Numbered from the stretch's first letter, positions 18,883-33,950 are shown. The stretch: DNA of 64,000 bases from Lateolabrax maculatus (GCA_031216445.1 CM062206.1:4782001-4846000), one strand, 5' to 3'. Made by a program: numbers and translations. Notes: a model not told the origin generated them from the letters alone.

Positions 18883-21800
18883 GTTGTGATATTAAATACT
18901 GTCAGCTCTGATTGATTTGGACGGTGCATATGGGAGAACATAGATGATAACCAAAAGCTGGCAAGCGAGTCCTTTCTGAATATATATACGGGGCAATTTA
19001 ATGCAATTTAATTCACATAGGAGGTGGGGGGGGGGTTATTGAGGTCATATGTTACACAATTAGTCAATTAAAAGTGTGACTAAATATTACAAATAAAACA
19101 AAGGAAACACTTTGATTATTAATCACATACTTGATTCTGACTCAATGCTGTTCTCTGGTCAGCATGAAAGGTTTTGGACCTTTTTCATACAGTAGTTGTT
19201 CAAATGGTGAAAATGTTGATTTAAACACTTTGCGAACCAGAGCGTCTGTCTCAGAACTAATAAGAGGTAGCACATGTGAGGAATTTATCACTGTGCTCAT
19301 TCTATAACTTAGGTTAATTTGTAATTTATTACAGTTAAAGCAAAACAAAGGTTGATTTCATTGAAAAGAACATTTTAAAGCTGCTTTCTGTAAAAAATTT
19401 ACATTTCAGACTTTGGTGCCCCTAGATGCACGCATCTAAAATAAATATATAAATACACATTGATTGTTGTGGCTATTGTCCAGTGGTTGAGACCAATAAA
19501 GAGTTCAGGTGATGGGAGCTTTCAGTAGACTAATAAGCCAACAACATCATAGATGGTGTAGTTAACATAATGTACTTTTCAGTCACAATATAGCAATTTA
19601 CCTGTCATATTTCAGTTCTCAGTATTGACTTAGGCTGCAGATTTGCTGATAATTATGTACTTCAAATAAAATCAAAGCAAAGGTCTGATCAAATGTCAAA
19701 CTGTATTTAGAGAAGAGAACTTTATTACATTTTTTTACAGTGTGCTTCCATTTATTACTTGTCTGACAATTTTTGTCACAAGTATTGGCCACATTTTCAT
19801 TTGAAAGGCCAAACTATCAATCATTTTATATTTCAGAATGCGTCTTCTTTCTTTTCAGTATACTGGTGGGTTTGCTTTGCTGAACTGTGATTTATATTGG
19901 AATTACTTTGCACAAGAAAGCTCATTAAGAATTCAATCATTTCTGTATGTATTTTCCTTCAGTTTTCTATAAAGTAAAGAATACAGTTTTTAAAGCACCA
20001 TGCCCCCAGATTCCCCAAGCGTTTCTGAGGAAGCGCCCTTTTCATAGATTATTTTTTGGCATTTATGCTTCAGTGGACAGGTCACAGTGACAAGAGACAG
20101 ACATAATAGAAATGAGAAATGACACAGGTTCCTTGGAACATTTTACCCAAACATTATGCCTTTTGTCTTTCTCGTTATTTTTAAATTGTCATACAGTGTA
20201 GATCTAAATTTCATAAAATGACCTGGTGTGACTGGGCCTGAAGATTACTGATGATTCCTGGTGCCTGAATTGGGTGAAAGAATGAAATTATATGGCTCCG
20301 CTTAATGCAACTGTTGTGGATGTCATGTGTATCACTTATTCATTTCTGCAAAGGTTAGCATGACATACTGTGCAGTATTCATCGCTTCCATGAGCTCTTT
20401 ACTGGGAGTTTAAAGTCCTGTGGGTTTGAACAAATGTGTCATCGGAAATAAAACTGTTTACCATTTGTGAACCACCACTATGGCACTGATTTAAATAATT
20501 TATGTTAATTGGATTTTAATATCCAGTTTAGCTGGAACCCATGCTTGTTTTCACACAGCACATATGTTAAACTTGGCAGGCAGCTGTGTTCTAAACCCTC
20601 GAAACTGATCTGAAACTAAGATAATCAAATGCTAACTAAAAGCAACAGCCCCTTCAACTCTAGTTTGTTTTTAGCACACATGATAATATGAGCTGACAAG
20701 TTCAAACATACACAGCGCTTTGATATCAAAATTCCTTGCAGACAAGGGCTGGGTTCTGAGCTGTTATCTTCAGTTCCATTCATCAAAGTGTATCCAGAAT
20801 CCAAATGAACCCATTAAGAGGTTCTGAACAGCTTGTGTAATTCATTTAATCTCCAAAATTGACTGCATGACTTTACTATCCTCAACTGTTTCAGTGCATA
20901 ATTAAAATTTGCAAGTAAAGTGAAAAGGCAAAACATGAAGTGGGAAATTGGACTAAACTTTAAAAACGCTTCTTAATCAGATGAATTTAACTGGCATTTC
21001 CAACTCTGTGTCTTCTATGTACTCAAACACAGGACATTTAAAACACGGTCTTCATGTGTGGTTCACTGTGACCAAACACTTTGTAAGGTGCATTCGACTT
21101 AGGAGCCAAATGCTGCTCCTCCTATGCAGAGCGAGGCATGAAATTAAAACAGACTGTCATTAAAACTGGAGCAGTATTCGCCACGCTCCGTGACTTTTTA
21201 GTGAAGAGCTTTAGGTTGAAAAGAAAAATTTGTCATAATGGTGTTATGCTCTTAAACAGGATTATCACACAGAGAGAATCCTATCCATTTAGTGATGCAA
21301 ATCTTGGATACACACAGAGGCAGTAAACTGCCTTGTCAGCTTGTTAAGGCACCTTTAATTCTACACACATATTTAGACTGTGCAGTTTATGTAAGCATGA
21401 TGCATTGAGGACAAGATGCTTCTAAATCAGGCAATGCACAGTAAAGGTCTGTTAACAATATTAACAAGTTTGGGTACTACTTAAAAAAACAGACATGTAA
21501 AACTGTCCTGCCTGCACATACTGTACTGTGTGTTTCAAGTCACTGTTTTCACACTTTTGTACAGGTTAAACAAAAAGAGATGTAACGTGTTAATTAGTGA
21601 GCTTTTGGACAGTGCTAAGCAAACTGTTTTGCTGTTGTTAGCGTTTATAATAAGATAACCTGGCTACTGGCTGTAGTTTTTATATTCAAGACAAATATGG
21701 TAACCAATCTTTTCATTTAACTCAAACCAAGAAAGCCAATCTACAACATATTGTTGAACTATTCCTTTTAACATAAAACATTCTTTCTTACTTTATGTGG

Positions 21801-23680
21801 TCTTTTTTTTTTTTTTTTTGTCCTTGTGCTTTTTCTCCCTTTTAGAGTCTTATTAGCTTGACATTGCATTAGTCAACCAAATGGTCCGAAACTTTCTGCA
21901 AGTCAATACAGTCATCATTCATTTGCAAAGTACATAATTATAATTAGAGACCATAACCTGATTTTTCTGTTGTGCATATATTATGTCCACCAGCACAACT
22001 GAAGTAGGAGTTCAAGGAGGGAGAAAGGATTGGATCAGGTGTCAGAATTAGGTGCAGTAATAGTTTGCATATATGCTGCAGCCAAGTAGGCTTTTGAAGA
22101 AAAAACCTGAGATCAAAGCCTGGTGCTGGTCTTCAGTTAGTCTTGCCATTCCATTTAAAGGAATTTAGAAAATGAAATAAGACTAAGCCACAATTGAGAA
22201 ATCACAGGTTAGAGCAAAATACAAAACTCGTGTACTATGGGTATTGTGAAATTGACCGATGTTTTCAGCTGACAATATGTTACACATAATTTGTTAAATT
22301 GTAAGTCTGGATCAAAGGAGAAGAAGTGCCATAAAAAAGTGTTTAGATGGTAAAAAAGGCTGTTGGCCCTTACAGTCGACATTGAGTAGACAACCAGGCA
22401 AACAAATCCAGAGGATATCCAGTAGTCAAAAGGCAGACAGACAGTCATCCGGCCAGGTGCAGACAGATGGTGGGTGGATAGACAGCCTGGCAGAAAGTGA
22501 CTGATAGCTGTCCTCCATATATACACAGAAGCTGGACGCAAAGGAGGAGAAGCTGGTTTTGGCAGAAGACAGGTAAAGGAAACGTAATGAGCTGACGCAA
22601 TACCCTCAATAGTGACAGCTGGTGGACAGGTGGGGAAGGAAACAACAGGTGAGGTTTAAATGAATAACAGAGATTAATCAGATGAAGAGGAGGGACGAGA
22701 GAGGATGATACGGCAGCTGTCACCATGACATAAATAAGCATAGAGGATATTATTCTTGGCTCAGTCTCACTGTTAAATGAATAATTAATGGAGGAATTGT
22801 ACACACGAGCTACAACATGTGTGGGAACATTTTAACATGAACAGTCACTCGAGGCCAGTCAGCTGTTACCTAATTTATACTGTTATACAGTCTTTTACAA
22901 TTGCTTAATCACATTTTCTATACGAATTCACGTGTGGACTAAACTGTGGTTAACTTTTTATTTTGCTTTAACACAAAATGCATTTAAGAACCACATTTTT
23001 CAAATTTCATAAACTGTTGTCTTACTAAAATTCAACAACCTCCAAAACTCTGTATTTACACTTCATTTTGCACATATTTACATACTATTGTCAAAACTGT
23101 TGAATTGACACCTAAAACTAACAAACATAACACTTGTCCAAGCTGAGGAAAGGGGGCATTTTGGATTTGAGATTAACTGTTGTGCTGAGCCACAGAAAAG
23201 AATGTGTAGAGTTTTGAGTAATTTAACACATAAAGAAATGTGATTTGTCAATTATAAATAAAATGTAAAACACGTTCTTAGGTTATTCTTTCACTTTTGT
23301 CATCCTATCAAATGGATTACTAATTGTAATTGAATAAAAAGTCAAGGGCTGATTCACATACAGCAGAAATCCAGCGTGATGACAGGCAGGTTTAATGCAT
23401 GAGAGCTTAGGGTAGATGTCATTCAGTGAAATTTAATGCTCCTCAATCTCCATACCTCTGTCTATACACCTGTCTTCTCTCGAAAACATGTCTTCATAAG
23501 CAGATTAGAGCTGCGCAGGACCAAAGGTTTAATTTGGAAGGAGTGGGTTTTAAAGATGAAAGGATCAGAGTTTCATTAATATAAAAGTCTACCCTGTGTA
23601 TGACAGAGTCCCCCAAACCAAACAACCACTCGAACCTCTGTACACAAGACACAACAAAATGACATGACCCAATCTAAATT
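18086..23680. other. Intergenic, no gene seen
   Basis: After the tmem144 3' end I see no conserved exon on either strand. The open frames are short, lack splice-consistent homology, and some run through the TG microsatellite. A 17-base T run is near 21808 and a G run of nine near 19028. Confidence 0.6.
18789..18878. repeat. (TG)45 microsatellite
   Basis: Ninety uninterrupted bases of TG, 0.7 kb after the tmem144 stop. It is likely to be length-polymorphic. Confidence 0.98.
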
Positions 23681-23699
23681 AGGTTAGATAGATAGATCA

Positions 23700-24070
23700 C
23701 AACAATTAAAATGAGGAGGCAAGGGGGTTCCCCTGGTCTCCCACAATGTCATTTGCCTTCTTTGTAGTTTTATTTCTGTAGATACATTCTGTACTTGGAA
23801 TCGTACTTGTAATCCCTAGCAGTTTAATGGCCCTTGTTGCAGTTTTCTGATGGTCTTTTTCTGTGCCTGAGTAGCATTGCCAAACCAGCAGATGATGCAA
23901 GAGGTTAAAACACCTTCAATAAAAGCACAGTAAAACATTTGGAGCAATTTGTTGAAGACATCAAAAGAGAGCAATTTTCTTTTAGAAGTATATTCTTTGT
24001 TGTATCGTTGTGCTTATGAGGTCGGTCCCCAAGTCCAATTTAAACTTTTGGTCGAGCAGAAGTCCCAGGT
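23700..24070 (-). mobile_element. Decayed LINE fragment (ORF2 C-terminal part)
   Basis: On the minus strand from about 24065 the reading is YLGLLLDQKFKLDLGTDLIS, QQRIYF, a stop, then KLLSFDVFNKLLQMFYCAFI, EGVLTSCIICWFGN. A frame change then leads to TATRAIKLLGITSTIPSTEC, IYRNKTTKKANDIVGDQGNP. The order YLG..D.K, QQRIYFLRKL, FYxxFIExVLT, CWFGN and a TAxxIxG..IY block is that of the region after the RT domain in fish non-LTR retrotransposons. Clade cannot be fixed. It is a 5'-truncated, frameshifted relic. Confidence 0.75.
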
Positions 24071-27000
24071 ACAACTACTGATCTGTAACAGATTGTGATT
24101 AAGGTTTAAGGTAAAGATTAAGGTAAAAAGCCATGTAATTATTAAAGGATGGTCGTAGTAACTGTAACTGTAAGCAGTAGTATTTCTAACACTACCAGGA
24201 TCTGAATATTTTAACACTTTCTTCTGAGCTAAGTTACATATATGCACATTTTGGAAATTAAAAAATACATTGTGTCAAGTTGTTTCTGTCAGTGTTTGCA
24301 TGGTTTTTCTTTTTTGCCTATGGCTGGATTTTCACTTACATTGCAGATGTTTTGCACATTTGATAGACAAGACCTGTGAACCTGTGGTCAATAAGGGTCC
24401 GACTCCTTTTTTATTTCATATAAACTTCTGTCACATTAAATGTAGATGACTGTTGGCTCCACTATTTATTATTCAGTAATTCGATGCAGGAAAAAGTCCA
24501 ATATCCAGTTTGATATTTTATATAAAGGATAGAAATGTTTTGCAGTGTGAACTTGTGAAACTCATTTGGCATGCAAGGCCAGTTCTATGCTGGAGTGTGT
24601 AAATAACACATCACAGCGAGCCTGCAAAAGGTCTTTTTGTAGGTCACCTTTGGGCAAACTTCAAAAAGGTATAGTTTAGAGGATAAATTCAATTACTGCT
24701 CTACTGCTGTTTTCAGAGTCTTAATTAAAGAGCAATTTCCTGTCCATTACTATATCCAGGCTTTTAATAGTCGCTATATTATGTCTGAATACTTATAGTT
24801 ATACTTCAATAATATGAGGGATTTTAGCACTTTTAGCATACTTACTATAAGCAGTTAATTTTACCCATAGAGAGGGCAATGCTTTGTTCTCCTTCATTTA
24901 TTTCATAGGAAGCCAAAGCCATTCTTTTCATGTCACCACGGGACTTCAGGCTGTTGCTAAATCTGCTACTGAGGATGTCTCAGTGGAAACAGCTACTGTA
25001 CCCAGGGTTTCATTAAAATGGTTATGGTTATACGTCTCTCCCGTCATCTCATGCTTTCTTCCCTAATTTCTCAGATAAGACCAGACCCCAGTCCCCTCCT
25101 GAGCTCCTGCAGGGGTTCTTAACAGATAACACACTTCAAATTAAGCCCCTAAAGTGGGTGGAATATTATGTCTGAAACTGCAGTTGTAGTTTGTGAATCC
25201 ATGTAGACTGAAATTTGCACGGCCAAGGATCATTTGGGTCAGCTTTTGTAAATCAGAATGATAGACAAGTGATAGTGATTTAAACTGCGGCTTTAATTCA
25301 CTGAGTGCTCCATTTGTCTAAATGATGCCGTGAGGTGGGTGTTTTTGCATAAAGTTCCTTGTTATGTTGGGACACAAGTGAGAATTAAGAACGTTAAATT
25401 GGACAAAAGAAATATATCCCACATTAAGTCCTGATTTAAATGTAACAAAACAGTGTGATTGTATTGAATACTACCAGTGGCAGTATTGCTCTCATAGCTC
25501 TGGTCAATATTATTTTTATTACCAACGACGGCTCACATCCTATTTTGGTGGTGAGTACAGGACAATTTCACTGGACCGAAGGCTATGTGACCGCTTCTTA
25601 ACACAGCGCACCCTTTTTTTGTTAAGATCAGAAACTGTTAGAGTCATGCTATTAAGACCCACAAGAAAAATGCAAATATCTTATTTTTTTCCTATTTGAA
25701 ATGTAGAGCATCAGCAGATGAGTAACATTGACTGGATGCCACAGATCCAAACTGTCTTGACAGCAAGCATTTCAGAAACCCTCTCCGCTTGACAAAGGCA
25801 GCAGGGTGGTCCTGCAGGAAGAGGGCAATGTGTAATTGCTCAGTGCAGTGATTGGACAGAGAAGTGAAGTCCTTCGAAAATGCTTTTGTAAAGCACACGA
25901 TATGCCATGGTATTTTCAGTCGAGACCGGACCTTATCTAATCTCTGTTTCCAGGGAAATGCTCTTGGCAAGACTACGTTAGACGAGAGAAAAGGAGAAAA
26001 ATGGTCTTCCAAAGAGAAAATTGGTCATTACAGAGCATAATAGTCCTGTAGACAATAGCACCAGTTGTTAGCAGAATGATAAGAGCTTTGTAAATTGTAG
26101 TTTGAATAAGAAACCAAAGGGAATTCAAAAAGAGACCTTTACAAAAGTTACATTTTGTTTTCCCTAAACCAAACCCTATTGTCATGTTGTGTTATATCAT
26201 ATTCCACTAATAACTCATTTAAACAAAAACTGCAGCTGGTCTGCTTGGGCTGCTTTATTTTTCCTCCTACACTTTTAAGGGTGTTTAAGGCTGATCAGAT
26301 CTGTATTGGGTGAACAGTGCAGAAGTTGTTGAGAAAACAAACTCACCGTAGTCCATCTAGTAGCTGATTTGGAGCTTTTGATCATATTACGATGTGTGTT
26401 TAAATTTCCATTTCTCTAAACAACTTTTAAGGACGTCTCGTTGTCTTAATGCTGGCTTAAAAGCTGAGGTCTTGAGGTTGGAATAATGTCACATGTGCAC
26501 AAGGCAACCAAGTTGTTTTTGGACATGAACATGTCTGCAGGACCACAGGCAAACACTGAATCTACACTTTCACTTAGCCTTAACTGTAAAAACTTGTTTA
26601 TCTAACGACTGTTTTCAAGACAGGCTTGATTCTTGAAGAAAACTGATTTGAGTTGTAGTTGTAGGCTACATTTTTGAGGCAGAGCTACTCTTTGGGCAGA
26701 GATAATGGGAAAAGTCAATTAAGCGCTCCAGCCTCCACGGCAGCTCTGTTTCTGAGAAAGTATTTTAAATCTCCAATGACAGCTTGAATAGCAGTCACTG
26801 CATTACAGAATGATACCATTTTACTGAATATATTTTAGGCATTAGATTTATTGTATTTGTAGGCATAATGCATACAAAAGTAGGGACTAAATAAAACCAC
26901 AGCCTCAGGCATATACATGCCATCTGATACTGACAGTCTGAAAGAAACGATAACTCCTCTCACACATATAAAGCTTTAGTTGGTATGGCTCAAAGCATCA

Positions 27001-28133
27001 AGGCAAGTTACAGACCACCAGCATTGAGTGTTTTCTGGATGAAAAGTGAGGATCTGTCAAGTGGATTTCACCGGTCTCTCTGATGCCTTAACTCACCTGT
27101 GTGAAATGGGCACCAGTGGAATTATAAGCTATCATGCATCATAATACATCCATCTGCTGATGCTCCCTCTTATCTCTCCAGACAGAGAGACAGAGGGATA
27201 GAAGGAGATAGCCAGAGTTGGGTGCTCAGCAAACATTCTGTATTTAAAGAGCTGATAGGAAAGGCTGTGCTGGCTTTGAAAATCTAAACATGACAGAATG
27301 TATAAAGTAATTCATAGCAGTTAGCTGCACCGTCTTGTAAAATTGGGGTCTTAACCAATTCATGCATTTAAAAGCCACTTAAATGTAAGTCTGATGCATT
27401 GTTAAAACGTTGTGCATCCTTGAACTGAGGTCAAGCTTCCCATCCTGCTTCCTGCCAATGACCGAATACTATTTGGATGGTGAGTGTGGAACGAGGTGGT
27501 GCATGAACCAAGACAAACTGATTGCAGTCAGGCGGGACATGTTGACTAAAGATAAAGTCCAATCTGGTCCCAGTCTGGGCCTCTCATTACATTCAAATGT
27601 AATGCGAAAACATGAGGTGTGTTAACTTAAAAGTTACATCATCCAAGATCTGCCACAATTTCACTTTTTGGGACATAATTTAGCCCTGCACAACCAACCG
27701 TTCCAATAAACATATAGAAACATACCTTTTTATTATTGTCTACAGCTAATGTACCCTAATACTGTAATAAAGTGTAATGTTAGAGAATAAGCCTAACTAA
27801 ACAGTCCAGTAAGAATGACAGATCTGCACTGGTCTAACTTGACTCCAATCATCAAACAAGGCAATATTTTGTACAATATGCTCTGTCCTTTTCTTTGTGT
27901 CTTCTCTACTCACATCATTGCAGTGTTCATTTGTTTATATGCACTCTCCTACTGAGCTGCATGACTGTTTTCTATTGGCGGTTTCAAGCTTAAAGGGAAA
28001 TCAATTCGAGAATAGTAGCTCATCCCTCCCTCATCACACTTCCTGTGGTATGCTCATTTGCCCTTGGGCACTTAGTTCAAAATTAAATGCTGTTTTATTA
28101 TTGTACATGAAGAAACTACACACAGTAGTGCTC

Positions 28134-28177
<44 letters not shown>

Positions 28178-31100
28178 GTGAGACAGTTCAGACTGAATGA
28201 TTTTACCTGGAAGGCCTTTTTTTCTCTCATTTTGCTCCAGGCTCTCTTGTTTTTGCGTATTTCTGTGCAAAATAATCACTTTTTCATATAATGTAATATG
28301 AGTTAGTTACTGGTAATCCTACTGACGCACGGACTCAGGCTCAAGCGACATGTCAGATCTCGAGGTCGGATATGTGCGGGGGAGCTGGCAGCTTGTCAGA
28401 CAGAACATATGCTGTGCCATGAGATTGTACTGTATGTGTGGGTACACAAGAGGAAATCAAATGTTGGATGTAGCCAGGCTACATAAATATAAAATACAAC
28501 TTCTATTTTCTGGCCCCAAGGCCACGTTGTTATCTGAATCAAAAGGGTTTAATCTGTGCTTTCAGCTGAATGCTGTACATCGACAAGTAAAACACATGCA
28601 CTTTTTTACACATGCATAACAAGCGTAAGCATGTAAAATTTAGTACCTAGTGTCAGAGGTCTGTGCTAGCAGCAGACACTGGTCTCTCCTGTGTCTTCCT
28701 GTACTGTGGGATTGATTATCCCAGGCACAGTGATTGACACTGCTAGGATGTGCCAGTCAGGGTTAGCCATGGTTCTGGACATTTTGTTGTGGTGCAGCGG
28801 CCTCTGGCTATGGGTCCTGACCCTGAGGCTACAAGCCCTGCGGCTTTATGCTTAAGGATGATAGAAACTGAGCACTGAGCCTGCGTTTGTGCAACAGTGT
28901 TCTGATATCACACAATGTCACTGAGCTGTGGTTTTTTTGACTTTGGCCAATCCAAATGAAGCCAAGCATCTCTTTGTCTGGACAAACATTAAAACAAAAC
29001 AGATGTAAAATGTTGGTTATAGCCTGAAAATGAGTAAGAGGAGAGAGAGAAAGAAAACGGAACCGAAAACAGAAACACTAATAAAGGCAAAGTCAAACAG
29101 TCAGTCAGAGCTTTGTAACAACGTCTATACTGAAGGTGATTAAAACCATTTGGGAGTTGTACAAAGACTGAATACATATGAGTCATGCATCCACTCTGTG
29201 CAGTCCTCTCCCACTGAGCCTTCTAAGAAATCTTTTTCACCTTGAATATTACCTAAATTACAGTATAATCCATGCAGGAGCCAACCTGAGGACTTGCTTC
29301 ATATCTGAATTAAAAAAACATGAAACCTATAATTTCCTGTTCACTTCTCATTTTAGCATGATTCCTAATAATATATACAGAATACATTGTGACCTATGTG
29401 TGCTATCTAAAATATACTTTGACATAATCATTCTATAAATTAATTACACTGTGTGAAATGTAATAACCTTTTATATTTTCACATATATTAATGTTTTTAT
29501 AGCTTTAAACCACCCATTGGTTTTCAGATTTCAGAATTTGTTTAAGTTTAAGCAGTTTAAGGTGTTTTCATGAGTTCTTACTCTGACTCGGAGCTAAAAC
29601 AATTAGTCGATAATCGAAGAGAAACACGCAAGTACAAGTAAAAAAGAATCAAAGACAAAAGACATAAAATAGTGCGTGAGTTAAAATACAGGAATAAAAT
29701 AATATATATATAAAATAAAAGACTATATTACACTGGTAAGAAGTTTGTGCAGTAATGTATGTGCATGATGAGAACTGGTAAGAACAGGATCGAGGCAGCT
29801 TGTGAACACTTATAAAATAAATATATTGTGGATACTGTCTGTATCATACTGTACATATTCTGTATCAGCTTGTTCCAGCTCTTCATTGAAGATACATGAT
29901 GTTTACACTGACGGAAATATTCAAGCGGTGTCCTGTTTGGGACTGTCTCATCCATCGTATGTGAAATAGTATATCAGTAAATATCTCAGGCAAGCGGCTG
30001 TGTGCTGCTCTTTAACAAAGGTCTCGAAGTTAACCAGATGGACATTTGCCAAACCAACCAGTTAGTCTTCATCCTTGTATTACACATTTCCCCAAATTCA
30101 GCCTGAAAAAATATCTTTGGAAACTCTGAGATCTCCTCTAGAGTTTAAAGAGAAATTCTTTGGCTTTGAACAATGTTGGGTGCACAGCATGAGTGTGCAA
30201 TGACTTCCCCACTGGCAGGCAGCTACTTGATACAGTGTTAAATAGATTGAAAGAAAATTAATCACCAACTATTTTGATGATTAGTTAATTGCATAAGTAA
30301 TTTTTCTTTTCAAAAGAAGAATTTCAAACATTCTCTAGTTCAAGCATTTGCTGCTTCTCTTTGTATTGTGTGATTGTAAATTAGATATTATTAGGTTTTG
30401 GGCAGTTAGTTTAACAAAACAAGCAATTGTATGACATTTAGGGGATTTGCGACGGCGTTTTTCACAATTTTCTGACACATCATAGGCCAAACAATTAATC
30501 AATTCATTAAAAAAAGGAAAAAATTCAACGGTGTGACCCCCTTGTCTGATTATTAGAATGAAAAGAAAGAATGGAATGACTAGATAAGAAAAGTCATGGC
30601 ATATCATAACTTTCTGCTTCAGAGAGTAAGGGACAAGGCACAATTTTCCTCTGATATTTCTTTTTCCCTATCACATGGTTATACCTCTCACTACGACCGA
30701 ACCGCTTTTCAGCCTCCACTAGAATACATAGTTACATTTTGATTTGTAGTTGCTATCAGATGCTACCGTAACTATCTAACCTTGGCATAATTGACTCAGT
30801 TTTTCAAAGAGTCCTTAGTGTTTCACCTCCAGCTTATTATCTTTACTCCGTGTGCCATCTCTTTGGAGAAAAAAAAAAAGTTGTTTCAGCAGTGTCCTGA
30901 TAAGCAGACTGACCCTCTCTGAAACCGTATGCCAGGGTATTACAATTTCAATACAAACAGTTGGGCAAAGAAAAAAAAGAAATGTTGAAATAGGTTTTAA
31001 AATTGCTATTTTTGTATCTTGTGGGAAATTGTATACAGTTCATTTGAATGAGGTCTGTATTGGACTATTTTTCTCTGTTGACACCTCTATTTCATGTGGG

Positions 31101-33420
31101 TTGCCATTGAAATTCTCCCTTTATTCTTTTCATTATAGTGCTGCCCACCTTATGTTATAGTATCTGATGTTATGACTCCACTGAGAAAACATGTAGACAC
31201 TGTCTGTGTTCCAGTATATACTATACAGTACAACAACCACAGTTCTCACACTAATGATATCAGAATGAAAATCATTCCATTTCTCAGAAGAGATACAGGT
31301 CCAAAATATACTATAGTGTTGGCCCAAACCTAATGAAACATTTATCAGTTAGTTTCATCTATTGTCTTTTCATATATTCCTCAATAATAGAACATTAAAC
31401 TTGTTCGTTTTAGAAGTTGCATTCTCCCTGTAAAACTTTTATTCATATCATCAATTTAATAGTTTTGAACCAGGACCTCCAGTATTTTGATTATGTTGCT
31501 TGTGAAGAATACAATGTGTCAAATTTAGAAGGCTAAAGGTGTTATTTCAATTTGTCGGATAAGAGCTGGCATGGGAGCCAAAAAATCTAGACATCTTTAT
31601 CTGTAAGTGTCTGGTAGTAATAAGCCCACAGTGTTTGAACTCATTTAATAAGTGATTTAATTTAATTATAATATGGGATAACAGCACTTCTCTGGATTTA
31701 GAAGATAAGGTTAATAGAAATATTGTCTCTTTGGTTCACTGTCCCATTTTGGATTAAAAATGACATGTTAAATGGTTTCTCTTTCTGTAAAAAGTGCCTT
31801 GTCAGGACACGTCTGCAATTATCCTGCCAAAAGAAAAACACAGCTGTCTTTCTTTGCTAAAGTTGTTTGTTATCTGCCTAAGTCTGCGCCTAAATTCCAC
31901 ACCAGTGATTCTGTGCCAAGTTGTGCCTGGTTTGTTCTATAAAATCAGAATTAATTGTTGAATCATGTTTTTTCTGGAGCTGAAGTTCTCAAGAGTGAAT
32001 TACTCACTAGTGGCTTGTTACTTAGATATATGCACATTACATGAAGTTTTTTTTACACCCCAAACTACAGCATTTAAAGTTAGTACCATAAAGTTGAATC
32101 AAGACGTTTAGGAAACAACTTCAACAAAAGCTGGACATTACTACCTCTATCAGGGTATTATATTATTGCAGAACTGTTATGTTAGACTGCATTAGTTTTA
32201 GATAGGTGTCCCTAATAAACTGGCAACTGAGTGTTTACATAAAAAACTGTCCCAATTGCTATAGAACTGCAGTACAACAGTGGTGTTGTAGTTAAAACAA
32301 GTGCTGGACAAGATGGGCAACAACACAAATTCACCAGGATGCTTTCAGGTATGTTGTTCCACCGTGCACCAGCCACAGTGAATTCATTATTGTCCTTGCA
32401 CTCTGCACTGCAAACACCGTGCACACATACACAAGCCAGTCTATAAAGCTCTTCCTCAACACCCAGTTAAGTGTGAGATTGGTTTGTTATACAGAGAGTG
32501 AACTTCCTCCTTGACTTCTTCAGCATAAAGCACACTTTGGGAAATGTAATGAATGATTTTTTATGCATTTTTTGATTTGTGATTTACACTTAATATGCAA
32601 TATTCCACCTTGGAAGGAGTAGTCTTGTTAGTCGTGCCCCTACTCCACCTGAGCGGGTCCAGCTCGAGCTCGAACACTTGTTACTCATCTTAATGAGCTG
32701 TCTGCCTTAAAACACCATTCAGCCTGAGGGTGAGACAAACAGCGTCGGAAAAGCCACAGCAAGAGCTAAAAGAGCAGATGGTGGCTGTAGGGGATGTGCC
32801 ATCATGATGTTATGCAGTGTTTTAAGGGAGTCTAGTCTGCTGCATGTTCGTTTGTTTCCAACATCCTTCCATTGTTGTTGCCATAGCCTAACTGTATGTT
32901 TTATCCAGTATATCCAGTATATGAAATGTAAAAGATCCAGTGAATTTTAGCTTTAAAGCTTCTCTAGGTAATTTCACACGTTGATGACTTCAAAAGGCAG
33001 CAAGTATGACATGTTTGAATTTTGAGGACTGCTTTACGAGGAAATCGTGTGAAGCAAAGCCATGAACTGTGCATTCCTTGACACTATAATTGCCTGTTGG
33101 TGGGGATGGAGTTGGTGAAAAGCTGGTTGAAGCACTCACATGCTGCTGTGAGTTTTCGATTTCACTCTTAAGGTGCACCTCATTACCTCCTTTGCAAAAA
33201 GTGGGTTCCCCATCATTGACTACATCCAACAACCAAATAACACAAACAATGTGGGTAAGGTACACTGAACATAAAGCAGGTCACTCACTTGAGATGGGAA
33301 CTTTCTGATTGGGCAGTTATGTGGTTCAGGCCTATACTGTATAAACATATTGCCTTATGGAGATTTAAACACATCCTTTCTCTTGGAAAAACATGAGCAA
33401 AGACCATAGTTTGTGTAAAA
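24071..33420. other. Intergenic, no gene seen
   Basis: AT-rich sequence with no splice-consistent coding match on either strand. It contains one TG microsatellite (28136-28176) and a reverse-oriented fragment of the CACTTTATTAGG type repeat near 32208. The other open frames look random. Confidence 0.55.
28136..28176. repeat. (TG)n microsatellite, about 20 units
   Basis: A continuous TG/GT tract of about 41 bases. Confidence 0.95.
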
Positions 33421-33950
33421 GAAGTGGGTATAGATACTGTGACATCACCCATTGATTTGTGGACTATTGGTTCAAAGCCTCGATTTAGGCATTTTGGCCA
33501 TCACAATCTGCTGGCCAATAGAAAAAATGGAGGTTTAAGGCACTTCCGCATTGGCTTCACTTTTCAGACCCGGAGCTTATGTCCACTTCTTTCATATAGT
33601 CTGTGGTCAAAGTTGTGAGACGAAAACACGGACAACACCCAAAAACACGGCTATTTAAATATCCTGTTTTATCTCTAATTTACTCTAAATGGGACCATAA
33701 CTTACAAAAAGAACATCCTGCTGTATTACAGAACACTTGAAACTAGCAATTGAGACATAAACAGACAGAAAATGTTTACTGAGGTAATATATCAAGTGCG
33801 AAGTAGGGTCATTTTCTCATAGACTTCTATACAATCAGATTTCCTTTTGGATTCAGTGGAGTCGCCCCCTGCAGGCCGTTAAAGAGAATGTAGATTTAAA
33901 GCACTTACACATTGGCTTCACTTTTCCGACCCGGAGGTTGCACCATGAAT
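33421..33950. repeat. Composite dispersed repeat with a duplicated segment
   Basis: A block near 33533-33572 (GGTTTAAGGCACTTCCGCAT then TGGCTTCACTTTTCAGACCC) recurs 360 bp later at about 33890-33930 as TTTAAAGCACTTACACATTG then GCTTCACTTTTCCGACCCGG. The preceding parts (TTGTGGACTATTGGTTCAAA; AGACTTCTATACAATCAGAT; GTGGAGTCGCCCCCTGCAGG) look like a dispersed teleost element that I recognise but cannot name. The arrangement suggests two overlapping copies or an internal duplication. Confidence 0.6.

Noticed and set aside
18649..18941. Open frames on both strands with long Cys-Val or His-Thr runs
   Set aside because: They are translations of the (TG)45 microsatellite. The same applies to 27897-28279.
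22400..22760. Purine-rich stretch with open frames on the minus strand
   Set aside because: No homology or splice structure was recognised; it may be ordinary non-coding sequence.
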